Below, one piece after another: positions 51,317-63,214 of a stretch of 64,000 nt of DNA. Source of the stretch: Nansenia antarctica (taxonomy: Eukaryota > Chordata > Actinopteri > Argentiniformes > Microstomatidae). The stretch is taken from positions 19,001,662-19,065,661 of the forward strand of contig OZ022339.1 in the NCBI GenBank assembly GCA_963989245.1, in the 5' to 3' direction. Every line of letters starts with the position of its first letter. Positions within the stretch are counted from its first letter, which is position 1. Under the pieces are notes generated by a model, which saw nothing but the letters and a program-made list of their open reading frames with translations, had not been told where the DNA came from and did not search any database. A program made the position numbers and the translations under genes.

Positions 51317-53649
51317 TAGGGATGGGACGATTATCGTGTTTATCGTTAATCGCGATAAAAACACCCGCGATAACTTTATCGTGGAGAATTTTAATTAGTT
51401 GAATAATCGTCATAATCGTTTTTTATTTATTTATTTTATTTTATTTTATTATTATTTTTAAATGACTGGACTTTTTAAATAGGCACTACATTTTATAAAC
51501 ACTGCTTTGTCTGTCTGTTTGTGACCTATGTGTTTTTTTTTGGGGGGGGTTAATATTTTTATTGAGTTTCACAGAGACATGTACACAACAGGACATAACA
51601 ACAACAACTAGTATCCGTGGGGGAGGTTATTGTCCCATTAATAGTAGAAAACTAGTTTTGCACTTTGTTATGCAGTACATTGTCCATAAACAGAAAATGT
51701 TTAAAAACGAAACAAAAACTAAAAAACTGTGGGGGAGGAGGCAATGTCACATATCAGAAATAAACAGAAAAGAAAATTACACAACAAATGCCATAATATA
51801 TGGGGGGATCACCCCCATCGGAGACAGCATCCATGTCTTACAGTCCTAAACACAGCGGCAGCACAACACCAGCACAGTAAATAATATTGTGACCCATACA
51901 TTGTAGATCTGTTACACATTAGTCTTGTGTACTTTCTTGAGTGTAATCCACCAAACCTTTCATTACAATGGCAGCCAGTCTGGTACCAATATAATCTAAG
52001 AACGGAGACCAAATCTTATAGAATGTCTTTATCTTACACTTAGACCTATATGTCAGATATTCCATAGGAATCATATCAAAAATTACCTTGTACCATCCAG
52101 CTATTGTAGGCGGTTTGCAGTCTATCCATTTCAGCAATATATTTTTCCTTGCACAAAAAGTGAAGATACACAGAAGTCTTTTGGAATGCATACTTTTAAG
52201 TTGTTTGTCTGGCAACCCAAACAATAGACACATGGGGTCCTTATCCAATGTAACATCTAGAATTAGATGAATTTTATCCACTATACCTTTCCAGTAATCA
52301 TCTATATATCTACAAGTCCAAACACAATGAACAAAGCTCCCAACCTCGGTAATACACTTTGTACACATTTCCGATTTGTTATGATCCATTTTATGTCTAA
52401 GTTGGGGAGTAATCTGCAAACGTTGTAGTAGTCTAAATTGCGTTTCCTTCGTCCTATTACAGATTGAGATGTCGTTTGCCGATTGCCATATTAGTGACCA
52501 AGTTGCTTCATCAGTATTAATGTTCAGGTCATTATTCCAGTCTTTGGGCGTAAATGCAGGTTTGCCTTTATCATATTTTGAAAGTGCTCTATACCCAAGC
52601 CCCAGAATGCCTCTCGTCTTTCCAGCAGAGACTCTCCTCCAGCGGAGAGGGTTGGTGACAGAGGCCAGTGTCTTTTTGGCTATTTAAAAAACTTCGTATC
52701 TGAAGGTATCTGAAAAACTCATTTCGTGGTAGGTCATATTTCTTACATAATTGGTCAAATGAAAGTAGTATTTCCGTATCATATAAATGTCCGATAGTAA
52801 CCATCCCTTTGCTGTCCCACCGCTTGAAACCCCTATCCGTGGCACCAGGGGAGAAGTCTATGTTGCCCCAAACTGGCGAGAGGGAGGATGTCATAATCGT
52901 ATGTTATAAATAAATAGTAATATAATTGAGATTTCTCACATGAGCCGCGCGCGAATATCCTCACAGAAATGTGTCTCGCGCGATTGTTCAGCCTGCATGG
53001 GTAACGTGACTGTCAAGTCAGCCTTGTCAGTCAGTCACTAACGTATGCTAGCCTTCTCACCATGGCTGCATCGGCCCCGTGTCCATTGCCTCACCTTTCC
53101 AGGGTTGCCCGCAGGCTTCTATGCATACCTGCAACTAGTGTTCCTTCAGAGAGAGTGTTTAGTGCCAGTGGGCACATTTTAGTGCCAGTGGGCACATACT
53201 CACACCTCTCCGAGCACACCTCTCCGAAAAAGTGAACATGTTGATATTTTTGCACTTTAACCTATCTTGAAGCTTTCAAGTCTCTAAGCCACAAGGCTAG
53301 CACTCAGTTTGATGACAGAAAAGTGTCAGTGTTCAAGTTTTGTTTGACAGTATTTTTTTCCTTTATTTATGCAGTGATACCTTATAATTTATCATTACCT
53401 TATTTAAGATTTTATTAAAGATTTTGATTTTTGTCAAGATGTTTTTAAAATGATGTTAATGTTATTAACATGATTCAATAAAAATACAACAAAATCTAAG
53501 TTAAAGTGATTACAGTGTGTTTTATTGGCATTCTAAACATTTTTTTTTTTTATTTTTTTTTTTTTTTAATTCTCGCGATAATATCGTGGATCGCGATTAT
53601 TTTGCCCACGATAATCGTGACATGACATTTTCTAATCGTCCCACCCCTA
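51317..53649 (+). mobile_element. hAT element with an L1 inserted inside
   Basis: Duplication GCCGCAAT at 51309-51316 and 53650-53657. Ends TAGGGATGGGACGATTATCG and TAATCGTCCCACCCCTA. A plus-strand dimerisation scrap (RRLLCIPATSVPSERVFSAS) lies at about 53110-53175. Removing the L1 (51535-52920) leaves about 0.95 kb. Confidence 0.93.
51535..52920 (-). mobile_element. L1/Tx1-type LINE 3' fragment
   Basis: Minus-strand frames give FDQLCKKYDLPRNEFFRYLQ, IRSFLNS (52894-52589) and MCTKCITEVGSFVHCVWTCR, LLCIFTFCARKNILLKWIDC KPPT (52419-51919), the ORF2 C-terminal region of L1-like elements. A frameshift separates them. The poly(T) at 51532 is the 3' tail, so the copy is 5'-truncated. Confidence 0.88.
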
Positions 53650-53657
53650 GCCGCAAT

Positions 53658-53944
53658 ACAATTTATACCACCAAGGGGGGGGGGGGGGGGGGTGGAATTC
53701 GCGCCTATCATGCACATATCAGCCTGTGGATAGAAAACTTTAGATAGATAACTTTACATTAAATATGTCTACCATCATCCGCTGTCAAACACCACAATTT
53801 ATTTCTAAATAAACATGATTGTACATCTCTGAAATGTTAATCGCGCACATTTCTATGGGTCAGTTGCCGGGGCAGAGGAACAGGGTGACTGTCAGCCTGT
53901 GACAAACGCGCAGATATGAGTGCTCCGGTGTCTTGCTTTAGTAG
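53658..53944. other. No gene; G run and MITE-like remnant
   Basis: A G run lies at 53677-53692. The remainder continues the block interrupted by the hAT element; 53870-53944 is unassigned. Confidence 0.4.
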
Positions 53945-54061
53945 TCTAATGGAAGTAAGTAAGTAAAGCTTTATTTATATAGCACCTTTCATACAAGAAA
54001 TGCAGCTCAAAGTGCTTTACAACAGGAATAAGAACATAAAGTGAATATAAACATATACAAG

Positions 54062-55231
54062 TAGGGATGCACGATATGCATTTTTTTCCAACCGATACCA
54101 ATATTTACCCGCTTCTCGTGGCCGATAACCGATATGAGAACCGATATGAGAACAGATATAATTTCACAGTTGATAACCTGTAGTTCATGCACACCTGAAG
54201 GTAAGAAAGGCTATGTAGTGAGCAAAGATTGATGATTTAATATTCCATAGTGATCTCACCAAATCTCACTATTGTTAACACAACAAAGAGAACACTTCTG
54301 ACTCTTCAAATGTTCATTTATTATTTCCTCTAACAAACAGAATCTGTTATAGACAGTGCACAATGCTTTTTTTAGCCAAGATCTGGCCTCCTTTTATGAA
54401 AACAAAAAAGGCTCACCTAAGAGTAATTAGATCAAAAAAGTGTCAAAAATAAAGTGCATCTTGTCTATCCCTGTAAATTGAAAATGCATAAATAAAATAT
54501 CAAAAAATAAATAAATAAAGTGCATCAGTCAATACAAAAATAAAGACTTTTAAAGAACCAAAAGTTTTATAGAACTTTTACAGAAACTAGTGCCAAATGG
54601 CTGCTTAGTCTGCAGATAAACAGAATGACACAAGGCACATAGTAGGCTACACTAGTATGCTTAATAAAGCAACTGAAAAGGGCTGGGCTATGCTACTTTT
54701 AGTGCATGAGGATGAGGTAGGTTGTGATAAAGCCCATCAAACGTTTTGCATAAGAATTCAAAAATAAATTGCACTGACATGGGAAAACAAAAAGTGCATG
54801 TTTTCCTTGTAAACAACTTGTCTTGTATAGCCTACATTCACATTCTCACCGCAGCTTTTTTTTTCGCGGCTAGGCTACCTTCTGCTACTAGTGCTTGATA
54901 TTCCTTCCATACAGCGTGCTTGCAATGGTGAATCTTAAGGTGACTTATGAGATTCGTTGTGTTGTAACTCGTAGACCTTTGCCCTCCTCTCCGAACTTTT
55001 GTCGAACATGTATTGCAAATTGCAAACGCACTATCTGCCTCAGAAACTTTGAAGAATGTCCACACCGGGGAAGCCTGTACGCAGGCGCAGCAGCATGAGC
55101 GCGAGAACCGGAACCAGAAATATTTCCGGCTTCATATTATCGGCTCAATATCGGCTAAAATTTAATAAAACCGATAAATATTTAATAACATTAATTTCCC
55201 ATTATCGAGCCGATAATATCGTGCATCCCTA
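54062..55231 (-). mobile_element. 1.17 kb hAT (ZBED-like), deleted
   Basis: Duplication TATACAAG at 54054-54061 and 55232-55239. Ends TAGGGATGCACGATAT and ATATCGTGCATCCCTA. Minus-strand frame 54838-55065 encodes a BED finger (VWTFFKVSEADSAFAICNTC, STKVRRGGQRSTSYNTTNLI, SHLKIHH). The catalytic region is gone. The partial element at 63947 has the same end. Confidence 0.95.
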
Positions 55232-55360
55232 TATACAAGCATAGAATGAATATAAAAGCAGGGGAAAACAGTCAAAAGAAAAGGTAAAGATTTACATTTC
55301 TTACACACTATGTGATACATGTCATACATTCATACACTACTATATATTATTTTAGCCCCC

Positions 55361-55921
55361 TCAGTGAGTGTAGTCACGCTAGTATGGGACCTGCACCTGT
55401 GGTACACGCTACCCCACCCGCAATGTACTACACCCTCAGTGAGTGTAGTCACGCTAGTATGGGACCTGCACCTGTGGTACACGCTACCCCACCCGCAATG
55501 TACTGCCCTCTCACTTGGTTGCAGGGTATTTCAACCGGGGCCTGGTTACCCCTTAATATCCAGGACCTACTGTCCCTTCCTTAAGCCTAACTTGGATCTC
55601 GGCGGGCCTGGTTACCCCTGAAATCTAGTATCCAGGACCTACTGTCCCTTGCCTAAGCCTAACTTGGATCTCGGCGGGCCTGGTTACCCCTGAAATCTAG
55701 TATCCAGGACCTACTGTCCCTTCCTTAAGCTTAACTTGGATCTCGGCGGGCCTGGTTACCCCTGAAATCTAGTATCCAGGACCTACTGTCCCTTCCATAA
55801 GCCTAACTTGGATCTCGGAGGGCCTGGTTACCCCTGAAATCTAGTATCCAGGACCTACTGTCCCTTCCTTAAGCCTAACTTGGATCTCGGCGGGCCTGGT
55901 TACCCCTGAAATTTAGTATCC
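55361..55921 (+). repeat. Two minisatellites in the LINE 3' UTR (75 bp x2, 72 bp x5)
   Basis: A 75 bp unit (TCAGTGAGTGTAGTCACGCT...) starts at 55361 and 55436. A 72 bp unit starting AGGACCTACTGTCCCTTCCT begins at 55562, 55634, 55706, 55778 and 55850 with few differences. They separate the LINE tail from its body. Confidence 0.95.
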
Positions 55922-56343
55922 AGGACAGTAAAATATTTAAAGTGCAATAGCTGGCAAATGAGCAGTGGGCAGGTGCAGATAAGATAGTTGAAGGCTATAT
56001 TGAAGAAGTGCGTTTTTAGCTTTCTTTTAAAAAATATTTAGTGAGCTGGCTTCCCTGATCTCTAAAGGTAATGTGTTCCAAAGCTTTGGGGCATAGTTGG
56101 CAAAGGCTGCGCTCCCGATCTTCTTCTGACTGTTGCTGGGAACCTCTAATAAACCTGCGATAGATGATCTTAGTGTTCTTGAGGGTACATAATTGGCAAG
56201 GGAATTAGCAATGTACTTTGGGCCTCGCCCATTAAGGGCTTTGTATATAAGGAGGAGGACCTTAAAATCAACCCTACATGTTACTGGCAGCCAGTGCAGA
56301 GTAGCTAGGACCGGAGTAATGTGTTCTCTCCTCTTGGTTCTAG

Positions 56344-58059
56344 TTAGAAGTCGAGCTGCAGAGTTTTGAATGAGCTGAAGTCTTGCAGTCGTTTTTTAGG
56401 AAGGCCAGTAAAAAGTGTGTTACAGTAATCGAGCCGGCTTGAGACAAAGGCATGAATCAGTTTTTCAGCATCTTTTTGGTTTATAAGTGGTCTTACTTTA
56501 GCAATGTTTCTAAGGTGAAAGAATGATGTTTTCGTCACCTTGTTAATATGGGACTTGAAGCTTAGGTCTGAGTCGAAAATAACACCTAGACTTGTAACCT
56601 CAGGTTTAATCCATGATGTCAGTTTCCCTAGATTATTAAGCAGAATATCCCTCTTTGCTTTAGGGCCGATCAGTAGGACTTCAGTTTTGTCCTCGTTTAG
56701 CTTCAAGAAGTTATTGCTCATCCATTTATTTATTGCTAGAAGACAGTTCGTAATGGAGTCTATAGCTGAAGTATCATTTGGTTCAGCAGAAATGTATAGT
56801 TGCGTGTCATCGGCATAGCTGTGGAAACATACGTTGTGCTCTCTAATGATGTCCCCGAGTGGTAACATGTATAGTGAGAATAGTAGTGGACCAAGGCAGC
56901 TCCCTTGTGCGACTCCGAAATCGCTGTCATATTTCTCAGACACATGATCTCCAAGCTTGACATAGAACTTTCTCCCTGTAATGTATGTTCTGAACCAATT
57001 TAACACACTGCCAGAAAGACCAACTAACTCTTCGAGACGATTTATTAGGATATCATGGTCGATCGTATCGAACGCTGCACTTAGATCTAATAGGACGAGA
57101 ATTGAGACCTTATTAGCATCAGAGTTTAGTCTGAGATCACTCACTATTTTAGTAAGAGCAGTTTCAGTGCTGTGATATGTTCTAAAACCTGATTGAAATT
57201 CCTCCATGACATTATTTTCTTTCAGAAAGGAGTTTATTTGTAGTGAAACTTCCTTCTCAAGTATCTTACTAATGAATGTGATGTTGGATATCGGTCTGTA
57301 GTTTTTCAGTGCATCGGCGTCGAGGTTGGGTTTCTTTAATAGCGGTCTTACAACAGCTGTTTTGTAGGCATCTGGGAAGATGCCTGTTTGAAGCGACGTA
57401 TTTATGATCTTCAGCACATGATTTGAGACACTATCAAACACCCGCTTGAAGAATGCTGTTGGTATAGGGTCAAGGCAGGAGGTGGAGGAATTAGATTTAG
57501 AGACTGTGTTACAGAGGTCCAGTAGTGTAATACAGGTGAATTCACTCATAGTTGCTGCTTTTGTTTTCCTGAGGTCGACTATGTTTGCGTCAGGGGTGAT
57601 GCTGGCTCTAATAGATGTTATTTTATTATTAAAGAACAGTGCAAGCTCTTCACATTTTGTTGCTGACGGCTGCGGAGGGGGGGGGGGGGGGGCAGTGTTG
57701 ATTAGCTTGTCAATAGTAGAGAATAACACTCTAGAGTTACTAGCGTTTTCTGTAATAATCATGGAGAAGTAATCCTTTCTAGCAAGGCGTATTGTTTTGT
57801 TGTAGGCAGTCATTGTGTCTTTGTAAATATCACAGTGAACTGTGAGCCTAGTCTTCCTCCATTTTCTTTCAGCTGCCCGACATTTCCTCTGGCTGTCATT
57901 AACACTGGTATTGCTCAACCAAGGGGAGATTCTATCAGTTGCCCGCTTCCTAACCTTTAGAGGTGCAGCAATATCTAACGTAGTTGATAGTGTACTGTGT
58001 AAATTTAGGGCCATCTCATGTAGAGAGAATTCGTTGCTGCATGGCTCAATTGATCTCAT
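56344..58059 (-). pseudogene. LINE reverse transcriptase
   Basis: 571 codons open, containing ACLDPIPTAFFK-type motif (SCLDPIPTAFFKRV), YRPISNITFISKILEK, EFQSGFRTYHSTETALTKI, LLDLSAAFDTIDHDIL (first catalytic Asp), GVAQGSCLGPLLFSLYM, SYADDTQLY (YADD catalytic pair) and LNEDKTEVLLIGPK. All catalytic residues are present. Near 56385 the frame shifts (RLQDFSSFK replaces the RLQLIQNSAAR frame, which carries on for ~130 codons), so it no longer completes. Confidence 0.93.
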
Positions 58060-58149
58060 AATGTTAGAAAACTGTGTTTCAGCATTGGTGTCTAAGAGTC
58101 TTTTTTGAACTACCGTTTGTATTCTAGTCTTTGTTAAGATTAGGTTAGT

Positions 58150-59112
58150 ATCAAAAAAGGAACAAAAAAATGATCAGAGATAGCAGGCATAGCAGGCTCG
58201 TTGATGGAGGGAGCGTGGAGAGAGTCTCAACCCTCCGATTCCTGGGGGTGCACATACAGGATGACCTGTCCTGGAAGATCAACACAGCAGCCATCATCAA
58301 GAAGGCACAACAGCGGCTCTACTTCCTGAGAGTCCTCAGGAAAAACCACATCGGACAGGAGATGCTTGTGACCTTCTACCGCTGTGCAGTGGAGAGCATC
58401 CTCACCTACTGCATCTGCGTGTGGTTCTCCAGCTGCACAGCCGCAGAGAGGAATGCGCTACAGAGAGTCGTGAGATCGGCCCAGAAGATCACCGGCGCCC
58501 CCCTCCCCTCTCTGGAAGAGCTGTACAACACACGCTGCCTCAGGAAGGCCTCCAAGATCTCCAGAGACCCATCCCACCCTGGGTACAAACACTTTACTCG
58601 GCTGCCCTCGGACAGGCGGTTCAGGACCATGTTCGCAAGGACAAACAGACTGAAGCTCAGCTTCTACCCCAGGGCCATTCAGGCCCTGAACACAGCAAAG
58701 ACATAGGTTCTAGGCCCTGGACAATCTAGACAATTTGATGGCAGCTACTAGATTGAAATCAAGTGCAATACTGAAACACAACTGTGAACATTTCAAACCT
58801 GCAAACTGCGACACTTTAAATGAATGTGCAATAACACTATGTGCAATATGACAACCCTCGGGTACATAAGGTTCAGAGATAGGAAATGTTAGAATAGGTA
58901 TAGCATAGCATAGAGTACAGCACAGTGTTTTATTTGTATAGTATAGTATAGTGGATAGTGTACATAGCCTTTATTTATGTAAACCAGCTCTTTTCCCTTC
59001 TTGTTTTTAGTTTTTTTTCCTAGCACCAGGGGAGCCCCCCCTCCCAAATTTCGTTGTTTGGTACCTGTACTATATCAATGACAATAAAGACCATTCATTC
59101 ATTCATTCATGT
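58150..59112 (+). mobile_element. LINE-B 3' end, copy 3, inserted in the L2-like LINE
   Basis: Plus-strand frame 58170-58706 gives VSTLRFLGVHIQDDLSWKIN, IIKKAQQRLYFLRVLRKNHI, ESILTYCICVWFSSCTAAER, RSAQKITGAPLPSLEEL, a complete non-LTR RT C-terminal segment, then 3' UTR and CATT tail (59093-59112). 5'-truncated. It separates the host LINE's endonuclease and reverse transcriptase. Confidence 0.9.
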
Positions 59113-60457
59113 ACTGATACGTTATCAATGTTCAGCCCTCTTGTTATTACCAAGTCCAGGGTGTTGCCATGTTGATGCGTAGCTTGATGTATGTGCTGTG
59201 TAAGTCCAAAACTGTCCAGTAGGTTCAAGAGCTCTATACTTTTGGGGTCATCCTTCTTATTAATGTGAATGTTCAAATCTCCATTCAAGATTAATCTATC
59301 AAATCTAGTGACGACAGTTGAGATCAGTTCTGAAAATTCTTGCAGGAATACTGATAATGAGCATCTTGGTGGTCGATATTAGGGGTGGGCATCAATGATC
59401 GATGATCGATTAATTGATCGATAAGGTCTTGGTCGATCACAAAATATTTTGCTCGATAATCGTTAATATTATTATTATATATATATATTTTTAAAATAAT
59501 AATAATGGAAATTAGTTTGTCCACGTTATGTGTGAGAAATGAACTTGCATTTGCCTTCGCATTGAATTTCGCAACGCAGTACGGCATGACGGAAGTTCCC
59601 GTAAGTTAGTGTAACCTGACTCCGGTCAGCGCCATGGCACAGCTCCTCGGGGAGCAATACGCAGCAGGCGCTGCTGCTGACATCCCCATCGAAACCGAAG
59701 TTTGCACTTTTCTGCCTGCCGCCTACAGTCTCTCGCTGGAGTTTAAATTTAAGTTAAGCTGGACGCTCTTAAGGACACTAACGTTTTCAGTCATCCTCCT
59801 ATTTGTGAGTAACAGTTTTTTTTACTGCTCCTATGGTGAGTTACTTATTTTCTATATTTTTATTTATAATGTAAAATGTGTTTTTAAGTTAAACAATTTA
59901 GGCTACTCACTGCCTTGTTTAAGAGGATTGTTATCTGACTGTAGTGTCTAGTTAATGTGAATGAATGAATGTGTGCATTGTGCAATTCTGCAATAGCAAC
60001 ACAAATACAGTTTTTTCCCCAAGGAAAACATGCTTGTTATTTCTGCCCTAGTTTTTTTTTTTTATGAAAAAAAAGCTTATTGATTAATCGATAATTGATC
60101 GTTAATTCGTTACGATTATCGAAAAAAAAATGGTGATCGTTTGCCCAGCCCTAGTCGATATACTGTAATGATGATAAGGACTGATATTTCTGCTTTGAGC
60201 TCAAGAGCATAATATTCGAATGATGTGACTTCACCCAGGTCAATGTCCTTGAAAACAAGTTTAGCTGAATAAATAGCTGCAATGCCTCCTCCTTTCTTGT
60301 TTTGTCTAATTGACTTCTGATAATTATAGTTTGGGGGGCAGGTTTCTATTATGGTCCCTAAACCTTTGGTATTGGTTAACCATGTCTCGACTAAAAATAT
60401 ACAATCTAGCTTATTCTTGGTTATCAGGTCATTAATCAAGAATGATTTCTTTTTCAA
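59113..60457 (-). pseudogene. LINE endonuclease domain, interrupted
   Basis: 60457-60162 on minus gives LDCIFLVETWLTNTKGLGTI, KKGGGIAAIYSAKL (VETW is the catalytic Glu block of APE-type endonucleases). 59379-59113 gives MNGDLNIHINKKDDPKSIEL, TQHIHQATHQHGNTLDLVIT (GDxN and TLDLV-type blocks). A MITE (59380-60153) separates them. Confidence 0.88.
59380..60153. mobile_element. 774 bp hAT MITE, family A, copy 2
   Basis: Duplication GTCGATAT at 59372-59379 and 60154-60161. Ends TAGGGGTGGGCATCAATGAT and GTTTGCCCAGCCCTA. Opposite orientation to 29433-29913 and ~290 bp longer, retaining a segment with MAQLLGEQYAAGAAADIPIE that may be a transposase first exon of the parent. Confidence 0.95.
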
Positions 60458-60629
60458 AGCTCTGACATTAAAAAGAGCTCATTTCAGCTGCATGAACTTT
60501 GCATCACAGTTTGAATACACAGTTGTCTCACGGGTAACAGTTATTAGCCTTGATTTACGTACAGGATGTGCTGAGGGATAGTTGTAATTGTTTTGTCTAG
60601 CAGTAATCTGTGTAGGAATAGCAGAGGTG

Positions 60630-62833
60630 CTTATCTCTTGCTGGATGACCGTGTCCTTGCTGGATGAGAGAGTGTTCTGGGTTTTCTTTGATGGGGGTGG
60701 GGAGGGGGGACGGGATGGGGGGGTTTGGGTGTGCGAATTGGGGGGGTAGCTAGATTCAGGATACAGGATGAGATGAATGCAGAGACCTGTGCATGCGTCC
60801 CCTCTGAGGGGGATGAAAGCACGGGGCTTGAAGTGAGAGGGAAGTGGAAGGGTGGTGCCCGGAGAGGGCTAGGGTAGGGGCGAGGTGTCGTGGAGGGTTG
60901 TGAAGGGGTCAGGTGGAGTATCCCAAAGAGGGGTAGAGGCCTGGGGGTTTGTGGGTGGGGGTTGGGAGTCGCTGGAACTGACACCTCTGCTAGTTGAACA
61001 GCAGAGGCAGGGTCCAGCGTTGTGAGGGTGGGAGAGGCCTTCTCCTTGACGTCCTCGTCTTGTGGTGCGTCAGCTGTTGACCTGTCCTTGTGGCTGGGGA
61101 GACCGGCATCTGTGGCTGAGTCATTTGATTGTGGCCTGTTCTTGTTCTTATCTACTGTTGGGTGGTTGATGGAGTAAAGTAGGTTAGAGGTGAAAAGCGC
61201 CTCTCCGGCTCTGTTGAGTCGATTCTTGCTGAAGAGGTCTCTGCATTCCCAAAATAGATTGAAATTGTCAATATAATTTACTTCATGTAGGTGACAATTA
61301 GTTGATAGCCATGTGCTTATTCCGAGTAGCCTGCTGAATCTGTTAACTCTCCGTCAATTTGAAGGCAGGGGACCACTGATGTATGATTCAACATTCAAGG
61401 ATCTTAACATCTTTAGGAGTTTGACAAAGTCACGTTTCAGTATTTCTGATTGCTGTTTGGCTATGTCATTGGTTCCAACATGTAGAATAATCTTGTTCAC
61501 ATCTTCATGGGCAGACAGGATTTCTGGGATTTTTTCTGTTATGTTATAAACCATCTCATCAGGGAAGCAGTATGCTTTTATGTTCCTCTTACTGCCAATA
61601 TTGATATGCTTTACAGCAGAGTCACCAATAATTAAAGTTGCTATTGGTCTTGTCGCATCATTACCTTGGTGCTGCTTAAGCCTGGTTTTAAGGTGGGCCC
61701 TGAACTAGCATTGTTAGCTTGTGCTGTAGCATCATTAGCTTGCAGACCCTTTAATCCAGGCTCACACAGTAGCTGTTGGGTAGCCAGTGACGGCCAGCCG
61801 GTCGCGGTACTAATCTCAGGTTGAGAGTCACTGTCTGCGGGAAGCAGAGTCAAGGGCGCCGGCTTTCCCCGACGGGCATTCAGAGGGAAAGTATCGTTTT
61901 CAGTGGGCCGGGTGCTACTCACGTTTAGGGCTGCAACGATTAGTCGACTAGTCACGACTAATCGATTACGGAAATTCGTCGACGTGAAATGTTGTTGTCG
62001 ACTAATCGCATTAAAAAAAAATGTTAAAAAAACAAGCCATGCAAGAATCAGCTGGGTAAGTTTTAGCTAACGTTGTTAGCCAACTGGCTTACGTTATATT
62101 GTTAGGGTCGTAATGTTTATGTTAGCTTTACTGTTACATGTTGGAAAACAATGTCTCATGGACAGGGCTGTACATGCTATGAGCGTTTGTGCTATTAATT
62201 TATTTGCCCTGTGGCACGCATGTGACAGACAGAGGCGCTTGTATGTAACGTTACGTAGCAGGGGTTTTCCATGTTGAAGCCAGGAGAACGCGAGATGAAA
62301 TGAAGTGAGGGGTGGTCGCTATTAAAATACCAGGTAGTCATGGTGGATGATCATGAATGATGCTTGATAAGTGAATGCTATTTCAATTATGTTGAGTCCA
62401 CCAGCGAGCTGTCTGTAAGATAAACAGCGCCAAGCGTAGCCTACTAACGTGAGCTGTCTGTAGTCTAGCCAGCAATGCTAGCTAGCCAGTCAACTAGCTC
62501 TGTGAGCAGCTGTAGCTTGGCGTAACGTTAGGTTAGATAGCTAGTTAAGCCGGATTTATGCTTCTGCGTCGCCATTTACGCGCAGCGAAAAGCCACACGA
62601 CTAATCGCGACTAATCGGAAAAATAATCGACAGATTAGTCGACTACCAAAATAATCGTTAGTTGCAGCCCTACTCACGTTAGCAATCTGACTCGGTGCCA
62701 CTCGGTTCGCAGAGTCCTTCAGTTGAAATATCTTTGTTTCAAGTACTGCAATCTTCTGTAGATATCCGCTGCAGCCTCTGCAAGGCGACATGTCCGCGCC
62801 GAGAGGATATTCTGCCCGGTGTCCGAGAGACAA
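60630..62833 (-). pseudogene. LINE ORF1 (coiled coil, SGNH esterase), interrupted
   Basis: From 62833: Cys-rich start and coiled coil, then the MITE 61926-62672, linker STRPTENDTFPLNARRGKPA, and past a frame break IGDSA, VNKIILHVGTNDIAKQQSEI, and FSRLLGISTWLSTNCHLHEV. A Pro-rich tail (TPNPHPQTPRPLPLFG) runs to about 60635. Esterase-bearing ORF1 proteins are known in CR1/L2 LINEs; role in membrane or RNP association is proposed. Confidence 0.82.
61926..62672. mobile_element. 747 bp hAT MITE with preserved empty site
   Basis: Duplication CTCACGTT at 61918-61925 and 62673-62680. Ends TAGGGCTGCAACGATTAGTC and CGTTAGTTGCAGCCCTA. The left duplication copy (about 1109-1120) has the single uninterrupted GCTACTCACGTTAGCAATC. 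Confidence 0.97.
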
Positions 62834-63214
62834 ACTGTGGACTGGTGACTCCTTGATTAGGCTATTGCTTGTACACGCCGGTGCTCCAGGTGCATGAAAA
62901 TTGTAGAGAGCGAGAAAGCTAAATAAGCAAAAGAGGATATAAAAGAATGTAGTAAAAGCTATATAAAAAACTTAAAATAAAGAAATAAAAGAAGTTAAAA
63001 CTATAAAAAAAAGCCTGTAACGTTAGACACAGCACCTCGACATAAAATCGATTTTTTTTGTTATGCTTGTTATAAAGAAAAGGTCTATAATGCATTGTAA
63101 TGACATTAAACTAACGTTTGATAGATAACTTTACATATGTGTACCATCATCCGCTGTCAAACGCCACAGGTAATAATTGATTTATGATTGTACATCTCTG
63201 AAATGCTCGACTGT

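Larger units (their letters stand above)
53945..62880 (-). mobile_element. Near full-length L2-like LINE with four nested insertions
   Basis: Read on minus: 5' end near 62880, ORF1 (62833 to about 60630), endonuclease (60457-60162 and 59379-59113), reverse transcriptase (58059-56344 and beyond), 3' UTR with tandem repeats (55921-55361) and a tail (TGTAAAGCACTTTGAGCTGC, TATATAAATAAAGC, TTACT repeats) ending at 53945. Insertions: hAT 61926-62672, hAT 59380-60153, LINE-B 58150-59112, hAT 54062-55231. Without them it would be about 5.3 kb. Clade (L2 rather than CR1) is from general resemblance. Confidence 0.85.
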
